64,000 nucleotides of DNA, taken from contig NZ_CP047475.1 in assembly GCF_010587385.1 (NCBI RefSeq), positions 1,922,001 through 1,986,000 of the forward strand, read 5' to 3'. Below, piece after piece: positions 46,155-55,209 of this stretch. Positions within the stretch are counted from its first letter, which is position 1. Each line of letters opens with the position of its first letter. The translations under genes were made by a program, and so were the position numbers. Below the pieces are notes generated by a model that was given only the letters and a program-made list of their open reading frames with translations, ran no database searches and was not told the DNA's origin. The stretch comes from Vibrio astriarenae. Lineage in GTDB: Bacteria; Pseudomonadota; Gammaproteobacteria; Enterobacterales; Vibrionaceae.

Positions 46155-47525
46155 TTAAGCAGCTATATGAGACTGATTCAAGCTCGATGCTGTATTAATC
46201 AAATTCTGTGCGAGGTTTACGTTCCAAAACTCACCCGCTAAAGTCAAAGCGATATAATCGCCGTCAACTTTAACTAAGCCATTTGTTTGCCACTTTTCGA
46301 AAAGAGGCATTGCTGCAGAGTAGATATCCCATCCCGCAGTGTGGTTCAAAACCTGCTTAGACAGGACGCCCCGGTCAAATGCTGCACGTATACAACTCGT
46401 GATTTCTCGATTTGCATCTGCAAGCATCAACATCGCCACAGGATATTGATCCGCTTCAATTGCTTGAATGTAATCCTCCATGTTTCGAGTTTGCATCATT
46501 TGCAGACCGGAAACATTGCCACCAGCGCCAGCACCTATTGGTAAGACTTCGGCCGTGGTTTTTGCAAGACTGTTGTAGATACTTCGTTCTCGATTACCTC
46601 TTGCCCAATGGTTGCAACTAAGTCGTCTTTGATAGCGCTTAGCCATAAAGTTCACACCCATCTCAAACATTGTCGCTTTGGTTGCAGTGTTGGCTGGCGC
46701 GGGCAGTTTGCCCTGCTCAACCATCTGCTGCATCGGTAATCCCTTCATATCAATCAGTTGATAGAGATCGACACCATCTGCACCGGACTCGAGATACAAC
46801 TCTAGGTCTTTCTGCCAGATATCGAGTGTCTGATGAGGAAGTCCGAACAGTAGGTCAATCACGACAGGTGCGCTGTTATAGGCGACCATATTTTGAATTC
46901 GCTCCAATGCCACATCGCCATCGTCAAGGCGTTTTGCGGCGCGACGAACCTGAGTATTAAAGCTCTGAATACCAAAAGAGAAACGACTGAACCCACCTTC
47001 CAGTGCTGATTCAAATTTGTCTTCACCAAATCGATTAATACGTCCTTCCAACGTCACTTCACAATCCGGTGTCAAAGGGAAATGCTGGTGAATCATTTGC
47101 CCTAATTGTTGCAACTGAGCACCACTCAGGTCAGTGGGGGTTCCTCCACCGACATACACAGCATGAAACGGAGCAGACTGTGTCCATGCCTCGGCAGATT
47201 TACGCTTTATCTCTGTTTTCAACGCTTCAAAGTAGGCGTCCATGAGCTTAGTGCTTGATGCATATTGGAAGAAATTACAGTAAGTGCAACGCACGCGACA
47301 AAATGGAATGTGGATATACAGGCAGCGCGGTGAACGTTTGTCTACCGACTCACCTAATGCTTGCGTCAAACGTGACTGCGTTTCCTCTTTCGCGATAGGA
47401 CGAGCCGCACTACCAGAGTGTGCACCGCCCTTTCGCTTAAAGGCATAACGGAGAGGATCTGGCGTATGCTGGCCAGTCAGCTCTAGATTTTCTAAATCAA
47501 TCATGCTGGATAATTCTTTGATCAT
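46155..47525 (-). CDS. hutW: Radical SAM haem-utilisation protein HutW (ChuW-like)
   Basis: A radical SAM methyltransferase of the ChuW type, expected to open haem without oxygen and yield anaerobilin. The iron-sulfur motif is HIPFCRVRCTYCNF with Cys76, Cys80 and Cys83. GGGTPTDLSGAQL and the HemN-like GIQSFNTQVRRAAKR follow, then the C-terminal winged region. A second ATG at 47504 is the other possible start; neither has a good ribosome-binding site. It is divergent from hutB across a region with Fur-like sites. Confidence 0.9.
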   Translation of the reverse strand: MIKELSSMIDLENLELTGQHTPDPLRYAFKRKGGAHSGSAARPIAKEETQSRLTQALGESVDKRSPRCLYIHIPFCRVRCTYCNFFQYASSTKLMDAYFEALKTEIKRKSAEAWTQSAPFHAVYVGGGTPTDLSGAQLQQLGQMIHQHFPLTPDCEVTLEGRINRFGEDKFESALEGGFSRFSFGIQSFNTQVRRAAKRLDDGDVALERIQNMVAYNSAPVVIDLLFGLPHQTLDIWQKDLELYLESGADGVDLYQLIDMKGLPMQQMVEQGKLPAPANTATKATMFEMGVNFMAKRYQRRLSCNHWARGNRERSIYNSLAKTTAEVLPIGAGAGGNVSGLQMMQTRNMEDYIQAIEADQYPVAMLMLADANREITSCIRAAFDRGVLSKQVLNHTAGWDIYSAAMPLFEKWQTNGLVKVDGDYIALTLAGEFWNVNLAQNLINTASSLNQSHIAA

Positions 47526-47721
47526 AACGGCTTACCACAAGCGTGTGAGCCTCTTCGATTTGCGATTATCATACTTATCGCAAATGCAAATGCAATTGAT
47601 AATTGATCTTATTTGTATTTCATGGATAATCAGCGCTAACGAATTACGATTTCCGGAGCCCCACATCAGTTCCTTGCTCGACCCTGACTGTCGGATAGAA
47701 GTGAATTAGGGATAGATTGAA
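47526..47721. promoter_or_regulatory. Divergent Fur-like promoter region, hutWXZ and hutBCD
   Basis: TGATAATTGATCTTA at 47597-47611 matches the left half of the Fur consensus (TGATAATNATTATCA) fully and the right half partly. Just before it, GCGATTATCATACTTATCGC (47562-47581) is an imperfect inverted repeat. The 15-base string TGCAATTGATAATTG at 47591 recurs exactly upstream of the haem receptor. Confidence 0.65.
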
Positions 47722-48576
47722 ATGAAAAAGACTTTCTTAGCCATTACCACTGCATTATGGACTTTATCGAATAACAGTTATGCATCAGAACCCCCGAGAA
47801 TTATTAGCGCTGGATCAACGGTGACCGAGCTCATTTATGCCTTGGGCGCTGAAAATACACTCGTTGCAGTAGACTCAACCAGTAAGCACTTTGTTGAGGG
47901 CTCTGACATCCCGCAAGTGGGTTATCACCGTCAACTGTCGACCGAGGGCCTGCTTGCGCTCGCGCCCGACATGATTATTGGCTCACCAGAAATGGGACCA
48001 GACACGACAATTAACTCACTATCAAGCGCTGGGGTGAAAATTGAAAAAGTCTCTACCGGAATCGATAGAGCCGCACTTAATCAGCGCATTGACCAAGTGG
48101 CAGCTCTGACAGGGACTGAAACTAAAGCGGTAGAGTTAAAACAACAGATTAATGCACGCTTAGATAAACTCGAAACACGCCCTCTTGAGCAAGCACCTAA
48201 AGTCATTTTTGTCATGCTCAGCGAAGGCCGACCAATCACCGTCGCAGGTAAAGGTACCCCTGTTGACGCTGTGATTGAGCTTGCAGGTGCTGAAAATCCC
48301 GCTTCCACTCAGTTTGACTCTTATAAGCCAATGTCGATTGAGTCTGTACTAGAGCTACAACCTGACTACATTCTAATTTCAGACCGCACCCTGGGCATTA
48401 TGGGGGGCATCGACACTATTATGGCAAAAATGCCTCTACTCGCCGCGACGCCTGCGGGTATTAACCAACAGATCATTCCAATTCCTGGTCGTGCGATCAT
48501 TGGTGGTTTCGGATTGGAGAGCCTAGAGCTCTCTGAAGACTTACATCAGCAGTTTGAACTGGGGATCGCGCAATAA
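47722..48576 (+). CDS. hutB: Periplasmic haem-binding protein HutB
   Basis: Substrate-binding protein that carries haem from the periplasm to the HutCD importer. The 284-residue protein has a signal peptide (about 1-21, ending SYA). It has the periplasmic binding fold of the ChuT/HutB group: RIISAGSTVTELIYALGAENTLVAVDSTS, VGYHRQLSTEGLLALAPDMIIGS, VFVMLSEGRPITVAGKGTPVDAVIELAGAENPA (quoted in parts). AGGGATAG lies before the ATG. Its stop and the hutC start overlap as TAATG. Confidence 0.93.
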   Translation: MKKTFLAITTALWTLSNNSYASEPPRIISAGSTVTELIYALGAENTLVAVDSTSKHFVEGSDIPQVGYHRQLSTEGLLALAPDMIIGSPEMGPDTTINSLSSAGVKIEKVSTGIDRAALNQRIDQVAALTGTETKAVELKQQINARLDKLETRPLEQAPKVIFVMLSEGRPITVAGKGTPVDAVIELAGAENPASTQFDSYKPMSIESVLELQPDYILISDRTLGIMGGIDTIMAKMPLLAATPAGINQQIIPIPGRAIIGGFGLESLELSEDLHQQFELGIAQ

Positions 48577-49619
48577 TGAATATTGCACCAAGCCGTCTTC
48601 CTTTATCTGGAATTTTAATTGTGGGATCGATTGCTCTGTACTGTGCTGTCATCACCTCAATAGCGATGGGGCCAATGGACATTGGCTTTAAAGACAGTAT
48701 GCGCGCACTATTACCCATCGAGACCGATCTACCACAACATATTTTGATGGTTATCCAGCAGGTGCGTTTACCGCGAACTCTACTCTGTCTAGTGGTGGGC
48801 GGCTTACTGGCCATTTGCGGTACCGTCATGCAAGGCTTGTTTAGAAATCCCCTGGCAGACCCGGGCATTATTGGAGTCTCTGCTGGTGCCTCACTCGGAG
48901 CTGCGGTAGCGATCGTCTTGTTCGGCTCTCTCGCCGCATCCTATCCGGTGTTACTACTGTTCGGCACTGTTCCGTTATTTGCCTTCCTTGGCGGGGCTAT
49001 CTCTACTGTCTTGGTGTACAAGCTCGGTACAAGCTCAACGGGTACTTCCGTTGCTATGATGCTACTTGCTGGTGTGGCTATTGGTGCACTCGCCGGCGCA
49101 GGCTTAGGATTGATGAACTATTATGCCGATGATCAAGCACTGCGAGACCTCTCTTTGTGGAGTATGGGATCACTGGCTGGCGCAGATTGGCAGGGTATTT
49201 TACTTGGGTTTATCGCTCTCGTGACGCTAACCGCTCTATTTTATCGCGATGCAGACAAACTTAATGCTCTACTCCTCGGTGAGGCTGAAGCCAATCATAT
49301 GGGTATTGATGTGCAGCGTTTGAAGAAACGCCTGATTCTTCTTACCGCTGCGGGTGTTGGGATCACCGTCTCTTTAGCGGGCATGATTGGCTTTATCGGC
49401 CTCATCGTTCCTCATATTGGACGCATGATCGGAGGACCGAATCACCGTCGTCTCATTCCTCTGTCTATGATTCTCGGGGCTTTATTGCTCTTGGTGGCCG
49501 ATATGCTCGCACGTACAGTCATTGCGCCACTCGATATGCCAGTCGGTATCGTTACCGCGTTACTGGGAGCCCCATTCTTCATTTGGTTATTGATTCAACA
49601 AAAAGGAAAGCTTGCGTGA
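48576..49619 (+). CDS. hutC: Haem ABC transporter permease HutC
   Basis: Inner-membrane permease of the FecCD/BtuC type with about ten membrane segments, which passes haem into the cytoplasm. Family blocks: QVRLPRTLLCLVVGGLLAICGTVMQGLFRNPLADPGIIGVSAGAS (about 63-107, quoted in parts) and the coupling region GFIGLIVPHIGRMIGGPNHRRLIPLS. The length is 347 residues. It overlaps hutB at its start and hutD at its end, so the three are translationally coupled. Confidence 0.94.
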   Translation: MNIAPSRLPLSGILIVGSIALYCAVITSIAMGPMDIGFKDSMRALLPIETDLPQHILMVIQQVRLPRTLLCLVVGGLLAICGTVMQGLFRNPLADPGIIGVSAGASLGAAVAIVLFGSLAASYPVLLLFGTVPLFAFLGGAISTVLVYKLGTSSTGTSVAMMLLAGVAIGALAGAGLGLMNYYADDQALRDLSLWSMGSLAGADWQGILLGFIALVTLTALFYRDADKLNALLLGEAEANHMGIDVQRLKKRLILLTAAGVGITVSLAGMIGFIGLIVPHIGRMIGGPNHRRLIPLSMILGALLLLVADMLARTVIAPLDMPVGIVTALLGAPFFIWLLIQQKGKLA

Positions 49620-50383
49620 GTGCCATCGACTTCTCAGGGCTTAGCTTAACGTTAGGTAATAAAACTATCCTTAAACAGGCGTCTGCATCGATAAAAGCAG
49701 GTGAATTTACGATTTTACTCGGTCCTAATGGCACCGGTAAAAGTAGTCTTCTAAAACTGATTAGCCGAGAGTGGAAGACTAAGGGAGACGTCTCCTATTT
49801 TGGCCGAGCTCTGAATGAATGGAATCCTGCGCACCTCGCTAAACATTTAGGTATATTGCCACAGCACAGCAACCTTACTTTTGCCTTCACAGCAAAAGAG
49901 GTGGTTGAGTTAGGTGGGCTGAATCTTCACTCCTGTCAAAAGGGGATTGAAAAGATAGCACATCAAAATATGGAGCAAACCGACGTCATCCATCTCGCTG
50001 ACAGGCAATTTCCCTCTCTATCTGGTGGAGAAAAACAGCGCGTTCACCTCGCGCGAGTGTTAACTCAACTCTCCCAATGCCAAGACAAATGCGCACTCCT
50101 GCTCGATGAACCGACTTCCGCGCTCGACTTAGGCCATCAACACAAAACGCTTCAGCTAGCCAAACGCATGGCAGACAAAGGAGCGGCTGTGGTTGCAGTG
50201 ATTCACGACCTCAACCTAGCCGCTCAATATGGCGATAGGCTCATTGTGTTAAACCGAGGAGAAATTGCCGCAGATGGCACACCAGAACAAGTGCTAACCC
50301 CCGATCTTATCCAGTCCGTTTATCAATGGTCTGTTGATGTAATCACCCACCCTACTGGGCACTACCCAGTCGTAATCAGTTAA
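49616..50383 (+). CDS. hutD: Haem ABC transporter ATPase HutD
   Basis: ATPase that drives haem import by HutBCD. The 255-residue protein has Walker A GPNGTGKSS near 36-44, signature LSGGEKQRVHLARVL, Walker B LLLDEPTSALD and the switch region VIHDLNLAAQYGD. The chosen start GTG 49616 overlaps the hutC stop (GTGA), with AAAGGAAAG upstream. An earlier ATG at 49583 lies within hutC and adds 11 residues outside the family pattern. Confidence 0.94.
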   Translation: MSAIDFSGLSLTLGNKTILKQASASIKAGEFTILLGPNGTGKSSLLKLISREWKTKGDVSYFGRALNEWNPAHLAKHLGILPQHSNLTFAFTAKEVVELGGLNLHSCQKGIEKIAHQNMEQTDVIHLADRQFPSLSGGEKQRVHLARVLTQLSQCQDKCALLLDEPTSALDLGHQHKTLQLAKRMADKGAAVVAVIHDLNLAAQYGDRLIVLNRGEIAADGTPEQVLTPDLIQSVYQWSVDVITHPTGHYPVVIS

Positions 50384-50401
50384 TTTCCTTGGAGTTAGAG
50401 G

Positions 50402-51043
50402 ATGAATAAAGTTGTCGTATGGGGCGCTGGTAGCGGCCTTGGGCTCGCTATCGCTGAGTATTACAAGAGCCAAGGTTTAAGCGTTTATGGCGTTTCACGT
50501 GCCCCAGAAAAGTCTGAAAGAGCGCTCGTTGTTTGTGAGGAAACGTATGCCTGCGATGCAACCAACAAAGACCTAGTTGAAGCGACAGTAGCAAAACTAC
50601 CCAAAGATGCATGGATAATTTCAACGATGGGGAGTTTCAAAGCAGACACACCCGTTGACTACATTGGACATCGTTATTTGATTGATGCTCTAGAACAAAA
50701 TTCTTGTGCTCGTTTTCTACTCGTTACATCACTCGGTTGCGGAGACTCATGGCAATATCTTTCCGAAGCCGCGAAAAATGGCTTCGGCAATGCGGTACGA
50801 GAAAAGTCTCTCGCAGAGGCTTGGCTGCAGTCTAGTAAACTCGATTACACTATTTTAAGGCCTGGAGGACTCATCAACGGGTCGGTGACACAAACAGGCA
50901 TGCTATCTCAAGTCCAAGAAATTCATGGCGTTATCCATCGTATGGAGGTAGCCCGCCTAACTCATGAATTACTGAAATCAGACAAAACAAGTCAGCAGAT
51001 ATTCCACTGCGTTGACCCAAGTGTCTCCAAAATTAAACGCTGA
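50402..51043 (+). CDS. NAD(P)-binding reductase, ChuY-like (possible anaerobilin/biliverdin reductase)
   Basis: A 213-residue atypical short-chain dehydrogenase with a single Rossmann domain: KVVVWGAGSGLGLAIAEYY at about 3-20 binds the nucleotide, and LLVTSLGCGDSW and LDYTILRPGGLING resemble the biliverdin-beta/flavin reductase group. In enteric chu operons the ChuY protein of this type reduces anaerobilin, the product of ChuW. Here it lies 18 bases after hutD and near hutW (ChuW type), so a matching role is inferred. It could also be a general NAD(P)-dependent epimerase-like protein. TTGGAGTTAGAGG precedes the ATG. Confidence 0.72.
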   Translation: MNKVVVWGAGSGLGLAIAEYYKSQGLSVYGVSRAPEKSERALVVCEETYACDATNKDLVEATVAKLPKDAWIISTMGSFKADTPVDYIGHRYLIDALEQNSCARFLLVTSLGCGDSWQYLSEAAKNGFGNAVREKSLAEAWLQSSKLDYTILRPGGLINGSVTQTGMLSQVQEIHGVIHRMEVARLTHELLKSDKTSQQIFHCVDPSVSKIKR

Positions 51044-51096
51044 AATAAACAAATTTCATCAAAACAATGAGTTCGCATGATTATTTTGTTTGCAAT

Positions 51097-51111
51097 TGAT
51101 AATTGTTATCA
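51097..51111. promoter_or_regulatory. Strong Fur box upstream of the haem receptor gene
   Basis: TGATAATTGTTATCA matches the 7-1-7 Fur consensus TGATAATNATTATCA at 13 of 14 informative positions. It lies 50 bases before the GTG start of the receptor. Confidence 0.8.
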
Positions 51112-51160
51112 ATATCATGCGCATTATTATTTAAGTACGGACGTTAAATAGGTAGTTGTT

Positions 51161-53128
51161 GTGCGCCCAAGTAAAATTTGCTCTTTTATAGCCATCGCTC
51201 TGATAAGCCAAGCCTCTTATGCTAACCAGTCTCCTGACGACATAATGGTCATTACAGGAACTCGAACTGAACGTAGTCTTCTAGACACTCCTGTAAGAAC
51301 TGAAGTCATTACTTCAGAGCAGATTGATAGAATGCATGCCAAAGATCTTACTGAAGCTCTTAGTAATATCCCTGGACTAACGCTTCGATCTATCCATGGT
51401 AAGACGGGAACAGAAGTCTCCATGCAGGGCTATGACGGTGAGAGAGTGTTAATACTCATTGATGGAATGCCCATTTCACCATCGACGGGTTCTCGCGTCG
51501 ATTTGGATCAAGTCGGTGTCGTTAACATCAAGCAAATCGAAATTGTGCGTGGTGCTGTGTCTGCTTTGTATGGCAGTGAGGCAATGGGTGGTGTTATCAA
51601 TGTCATCACGACGACACCTGATACTCCTTTTGGCTTTAAAGTGACGGCTGACGGTGGCTCATATGGAGACCGTGACGCCTCAGACCGATTCTCGAACGAC
51701 GGCCACTTTAGCCTGATCACTCATGGCGCCACCGACGATTTTTATGTGCAGTTCGCCGCCGATCATCGCGATTTAGGCGGCAGTAAAATTGATGCTGACT
51801 CCCCTACTTTCAGCAATGAACGAGGCACAAAAACCAACCTATCACTCACTGCTGGGTATAAGTTCGACAATGGAGGACACTTGCGTGTGACTCCTTCTTA
51901 CTACTCCAGCGACGTAGACACCTCATACTCAGAATTTGAGCCGGGTGTTGGCGATGTTTTAAAAGGTAATGAAGAACAAGCCACCCGTACCAACTTAAAC
52001 ATTAACTACAACGGACCAATCAACGACAACTTTTATCTCACTGCTTACGCTATCTCTGAGCGCTACTCGGACGAGACGCAAGTGAGAAACCTTAGTAATA
52101 ATGCCACCAGCAAGCACCGAGAAAGCCAAGTCGACTTTAACAAAGCTGAAGCACAAGTAGACTTCCACATTGGTGACAATCACCTAATCACTGCAGGCTT
52201 GGTTGGATACTCTGGCTCTCTAGAGCAAACAAAAGATGGTGTATCTGATCTCGACCCAATAAATCCAACTCAGGATAACGTTGAGTTCTATCTCCAAGAC
52301 GATTTCTACCTCACCGATGAACTCGAGTTACTGCCGGGTTTCAGAGCTCAATATGACTCAGACTTCGGTGGGCATTTTGCTCCCAAAGTGAACTTAATGT
52401 ATCGCCCTACTGCGCTCGATGAGTACAAGGTTCGTGTTCGAGCTGGTGCCGGAACAGGTTATCGCGTGCCTGACCTAAAAGAGCGTTACTTTGTGTTTGA
52501 CCACAGTGAAGTCGGCTACATGGTTTTGGGTAACCCTGACTTAGAACCAGAAACATCCACCAGTTTCCAAGTTGGTGTTGATGCTGTTTTCAATCAGTAT
52601 CTCTCAGGTGATATCAACGTATATCGTAACGATACAAAGAACCTCATTACCTCCGACTACGTTGGAGAAGAGGCTGGCTTAGCTATTTACCAATATGAAA
52701 ATATGGACAAGAGCTTCTCACAAGGTGTCGACCTGATGATGAACGTTGCTCGCACCAATGGGTGGAGTGGCTATGCTGGCTATAGCTACCTAAACGCGGA
52801 AGACAAAACAACAGGCAATAAACTCGTCAAACTGCCTGACCATCAATTCAAATTCAATATTAACTACCATTGGTCCCTTATCAACACTGAGTTTTCATTG
52901 TTTGGCCGCTACGAGACAGAATCCTATGCAGACAGTGACAACCTCATGGAGTCTCCAAGCCACTCCGTCTTCGACTTTATGGTAAACAGCTGGATTACTG
53001 ACCAATTCAAAGTGTTTGGTGGTGTCGACAACCTAACAGACACGATTCAAGACTCATTAAGCAGTGGTAATGACTACCGCCCTTCAACTGGACGATTCGT
53101 CTACCTCGGTATGACTTACGAATACTAA
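51161..53128 (+). CDS. TonB-dependent outer-membrane haem receptor
   Basis: Outer-membrane barrel of 655 residues that binds haem or haemoproteins at the surface and imports haem using TonB energy. A signal peptide (about 1-21, ending SYA) is followed by a TonB-box-like IMVITGT. The plug domain has GYDGERVLILIDGMP and EIVRGAVSALYGSEAMGGVINVIT. The FRAP/NPDL region of haem receptors reads YRVPDLKERYF...GNPDLEPE, with a His (FDHSEVGY) between, as in HmuR/HemR. The C terminus LGMTYEY ends in an aromatic residue. It starts with GTG, under a strong Fur box. HutA-type substrate details are unknown. Confidence 0.87.
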   Translation: MRPSKICSFIAIALISQASYANQSPDDIMVITGTRTERSLLDTPVRTEVITSEQIDRMHAKDLTEALSNIPGLTLRSIHGKTGTEVSMQGYDGERVLILIDGMPISPSTGSRVDLDQVGVVNIKQIEIVRGAVSALYGSEAMGGVINVITTTPDTPFGFKVTADGGSYGDRDASDRFSNDGHFSLITHGATDDFYVQFAADHRDLGGSKIDADSPTFSNERGTKTNLSLTAGYKFDNGGHLRVTPSYYSSDVDTSYSEFEPGVGDVLKGNEEQATRTNLNINYNGPINDNFYLTAYAISERYSDETQVRNLSNNATSKHRESQVDFNKAEAQVDFHIGDNHLITAGLVGYSGSLEQTKDGVSDLDPINPTQDNVEFYLQDDFYLTDELELLPGFRAQYDSDFGGHFAPKVNLMYRPTALDEYKVRVRAGAGTGYRVPDLKERYFVFDHSEVGYMVLGNPDLEPETSTSFQVGVDAVFNQYLSGDINVYRNDTKNLITSDYVGEEAGLAIYQYENMDKSFSQGVDLMMNVARTNGWSGYAGYSYLNAEDKTTGNKLVKLPDHQFKFNINYHWSLINTEFSLFGRYETESYADSDNLMESPSHSVFDFMVNSWITDQFKVFGGVDNLTDTIQDSLSSGNDYRPSTGRFVYLGMTYEY

Positions 53129-53154
53129 AAATATCAAAAAGGAGAGGATTAACT

Positions 53155-54243
53155 ATGTCTAACTATAAACTTTGGCTACCTATTGCTTTATCAGGTATCG
53201 CGTTAGCGGGATGCAACAGCTCTGGTGGTTCTAGTAACGAAGGAGGTGGCGAAACTCCATCGAATGCAAAGGAGATTCATATCGACTCCTCTTCTGGTGC
53301 ACAAACCAAAGTCGATTTAGATTCAGGCACCTCTGTTCAAGATGATAACTGGCATGTGTCTTACCAAAAATATGTAGGGTTTGCCTTGAATGGAGGGGGG
53401 TCAGGTAGCGGCAATGTTGCAGGCTGTGTAGCCGCAGAGTTCGAGGCTCTATTTGACGATGAAGGTAATGCTGTTGCAGATGAATTCATGAAACTCACTG
53501 GCAGTAACACGCTCGAGTCATTCGAAAGCGTGACGATGGACAGCTGTGACAGTTTCGAATCGGATTCCTTAGAAACAAGAATCGAATTTGATGACTGGGT
53601 GCATTACGACTTCCTGACTCATCAAGTGAGTGCAAAAGAAGGTAATGCCTTCTTAATAAAACATTCTGATGGTTCAACGATGTCCAGATTTAGCGTCACT
53701 TCATTAAACAATGACAAAGATACGACGATCAATGTTGAGCAGTGGAATAATGGATGGGAAACGGCTCGTGACATTGATTTCAACTTTGCAGACCAAAGAG
53801 TGTATATCGACCTTGATACTGATAACCCTAATGCGACTGAAACGGATGAATGGGATATTAGCTTTATCGTGGATGGCCGCAACTACCTTATTCAGATTAA
53901 CGGCGGAGCTTCGGGTGACGCCATCGGTGCTGTGGCGGATGTAGAAGCTGATATTGTTTCTGGTGCGGCCTTCGACCCGACAGACGAAGAAGTTGTGAGC
54001 CCTTATCATTGGGGGGCAGATGCTACTACCGGTATTATGGATGGACCTGGTAACTATGGTGCGTTGCATTATGGCGTCGATGGTGGTCATGATATGTGGC
54101 CGACATTTACGACCTACCTGCTGCAACAAGAGATTGCTGGCGGTGTCTACCAATACTACAAAGTACAAGTTATCAGCAACACAGGCCCTGAAGGCGGTTT
54201 AGCCTCTGGTAACCTGGTATATCGTTACGAAGTTCTAAACTAA
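53155..54243 (+). CDS. HmuY-family haem-binding lipoprotein with two modules
   Basis: A 362-residue lipoprotein: signal ending LAGC with lipidated Cys20, then a Ser/Gly-rich linker. Two related HmuY-like modules are visible. The first (about 44-90) reads KVDLDSGTS..DDNWHVSYQKYVGFALNGGGSGSG; the second (about 216-256) reads VYIDLDTDN..DEWDISFIVDGRNYLIQINGGASGD. In Bacteroidetes the HmuY lipoprotein takes haem and gives it to receptor HmuR; here the gene follows the receptor by 26 bases with AAGGAGAGG upstream, so they are likely one Fur-controlled unit. The haem ligands cannot be named from sequence. Confidence 0.78.
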   Translation: MSNYKLWLPIALSGIALAGCNSSGGSSNEGGGETPSNAKEIHIDSSSGAQTKVDLDSGTSVQDDNWHVSYQKYVGFALNGGGSGSGNVAGCVAAEFEALFDDEGNAVADEFMKLTGSNTLESFESVTMDSCDSFESDSLETRIEFDDWVHYDFLTHQVSAKEGNAFLIKHSDGSTMSRFSVTSLNNDKDTTINVEQWNNGWETARDIDFNFADQRVYIDLDTDNPNATETDEWDISFIVDGRNYLIQINGGASGDAIGAVADVEADIVSGAAFDPTDEEVVSPYHWGADATTGIMDGPGNYGALHYGVDGGHDMWPTFTTYLLQQEIAGGVYQYYKVQVISNTGPEGGLASGNLVYRYEVLN

Positions 54244-54256
54244 GCTATGAATGCAA

Positions 54257-54286
54257 TGAAGGAGGCCAAGTTGGCCTCCTTTTTAG
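54257..54286 (+). terminator. Terminator of the receptor-HmuY unit
   Basis: Arms GGAGGCCAA and TTGGCCTCC with almost no loop excess, then TTTTTAGTTT. Confidence 0.88.
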
Positions 54287-54384
54287 TTTCCGGCGACTCG
54301 CTTTTCAACCTACATCTAGATAACCATACAATTACTGTCGATTTCGGTTAGGCTATGATCATCACCGTTTAATCGACTTTATAC

Positions 54385-55077
54385 ATGAAATACGAATCTT
54401 TTGATGATATCTACTCGCGCGCTTGCCAACGTAAAGGTGGTGTTGAAGCGCTGGAGTCATTACTCTCTGAGCCTCTATCCAACAAACAACTGGCACTCAT
54501 CCCTGACGACCGATTTCTTGCCCAGTTCAGCATGTCAATTTTCCAGTCCGGCTTTGTATGGCGAGTCATACGCAATAAGTGGCCAGCATTTGAGGAAGTA
54601 TTTTGGGAATTCAATATTGAAAAGCTGCTGATGATGCCAGCCGATATGCTTGAGAGAAAAAGCCAAGATGTGCGCATCGTACGTAACTTCACTAAGGTGA
54701 AAACTATCCCAGCCAACGCTCAGATGATTCGCAACATTCAGTTAGAACATGGCAGCTTTGCCAAATTTATTGCCAATTGGCCCGAGAGCGACATCGTTGG
54801 CTTGTGGCTGTATTTAAAGAAGCATGGACAACGTTTGGGAGGTAACACTGGCCCCTATGCTTTGCGCCAACTAGGTAAAGACACATTCATATTAAGTAGC
54901 GATGTAGAAAGCTACTTGAGAGCGCACAGTATCATCGAGGGTGGCCTTTACAGTAAACGTAGCCTGGACGCGATTCAGCGCGCATTTAATCACTGGCAAA
55001 GCGAGTCTGGTCGCAGTTTAACCGAACTTTCGCGGTTGATTGCCTATGGTGTTGGCGAAAATACAGTGCAGGCATAG
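54385..55077 (+). CDS. Tag-like DNA-3-methyladenine glycosylase I family protein
   Basis: A 230-residue protein of the helix-hairpin-helix DNA glycosylase superfamily, resembling 3-methyladenine glycosylase I. Visible are FSMSIFQSGFVWRVIRNKWPAFEEVFWEF (about 53-81, quoted in part), a middle helix set with NAQMIRNI, and the LKKHGQRLGGNTGPYALRQLGKDTFILSSDV region with an Asp at the family position. The zinc-binding N- and C-termini of E. coli Tag are not obvious, so it is a divergent form. It stands alone after the haem unit. Confidence 0.7.
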   Translation: MKYESFDDIYSRACQRKGGVEALESLLSEPLSNKQLALIPDDRFLAQFSMSIFQSGFVWRVIRNKWPAFEEVFWEFNIEKLLMMPADMLERKSQDVRIVRNFTKVKTIPANAQMIRNIQLEHGSFAKFIANWPESDIVGLWLYLKKHGQRLGGNTGPYALRQLGKDTFILSSDVESYLRAHSIIEGGLYSKRSLDAIQRAFNHWQSESGRSLTELSRLIAYGVGENTVQA

Positions 55078-55209
55078 TGCCATAGTGCGGTTGAAAAAGA
55101 GAATGAATGGTGTAATACCTCCTTACTCATTTTCATTGAAAATCAGTGCCGACTGTACATAATATCTGCAACCGAACCATCTGTTCGCCACACAAAGGAA
55201 TGCACTGCT

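Noticed and set aside
53704..54168. 154-residue open frame antisense to the HmuY-like gene
   Set aside because: Shadow of a real lipoprotein gene with signal, ribosome-binding site and terminator on the other strand.
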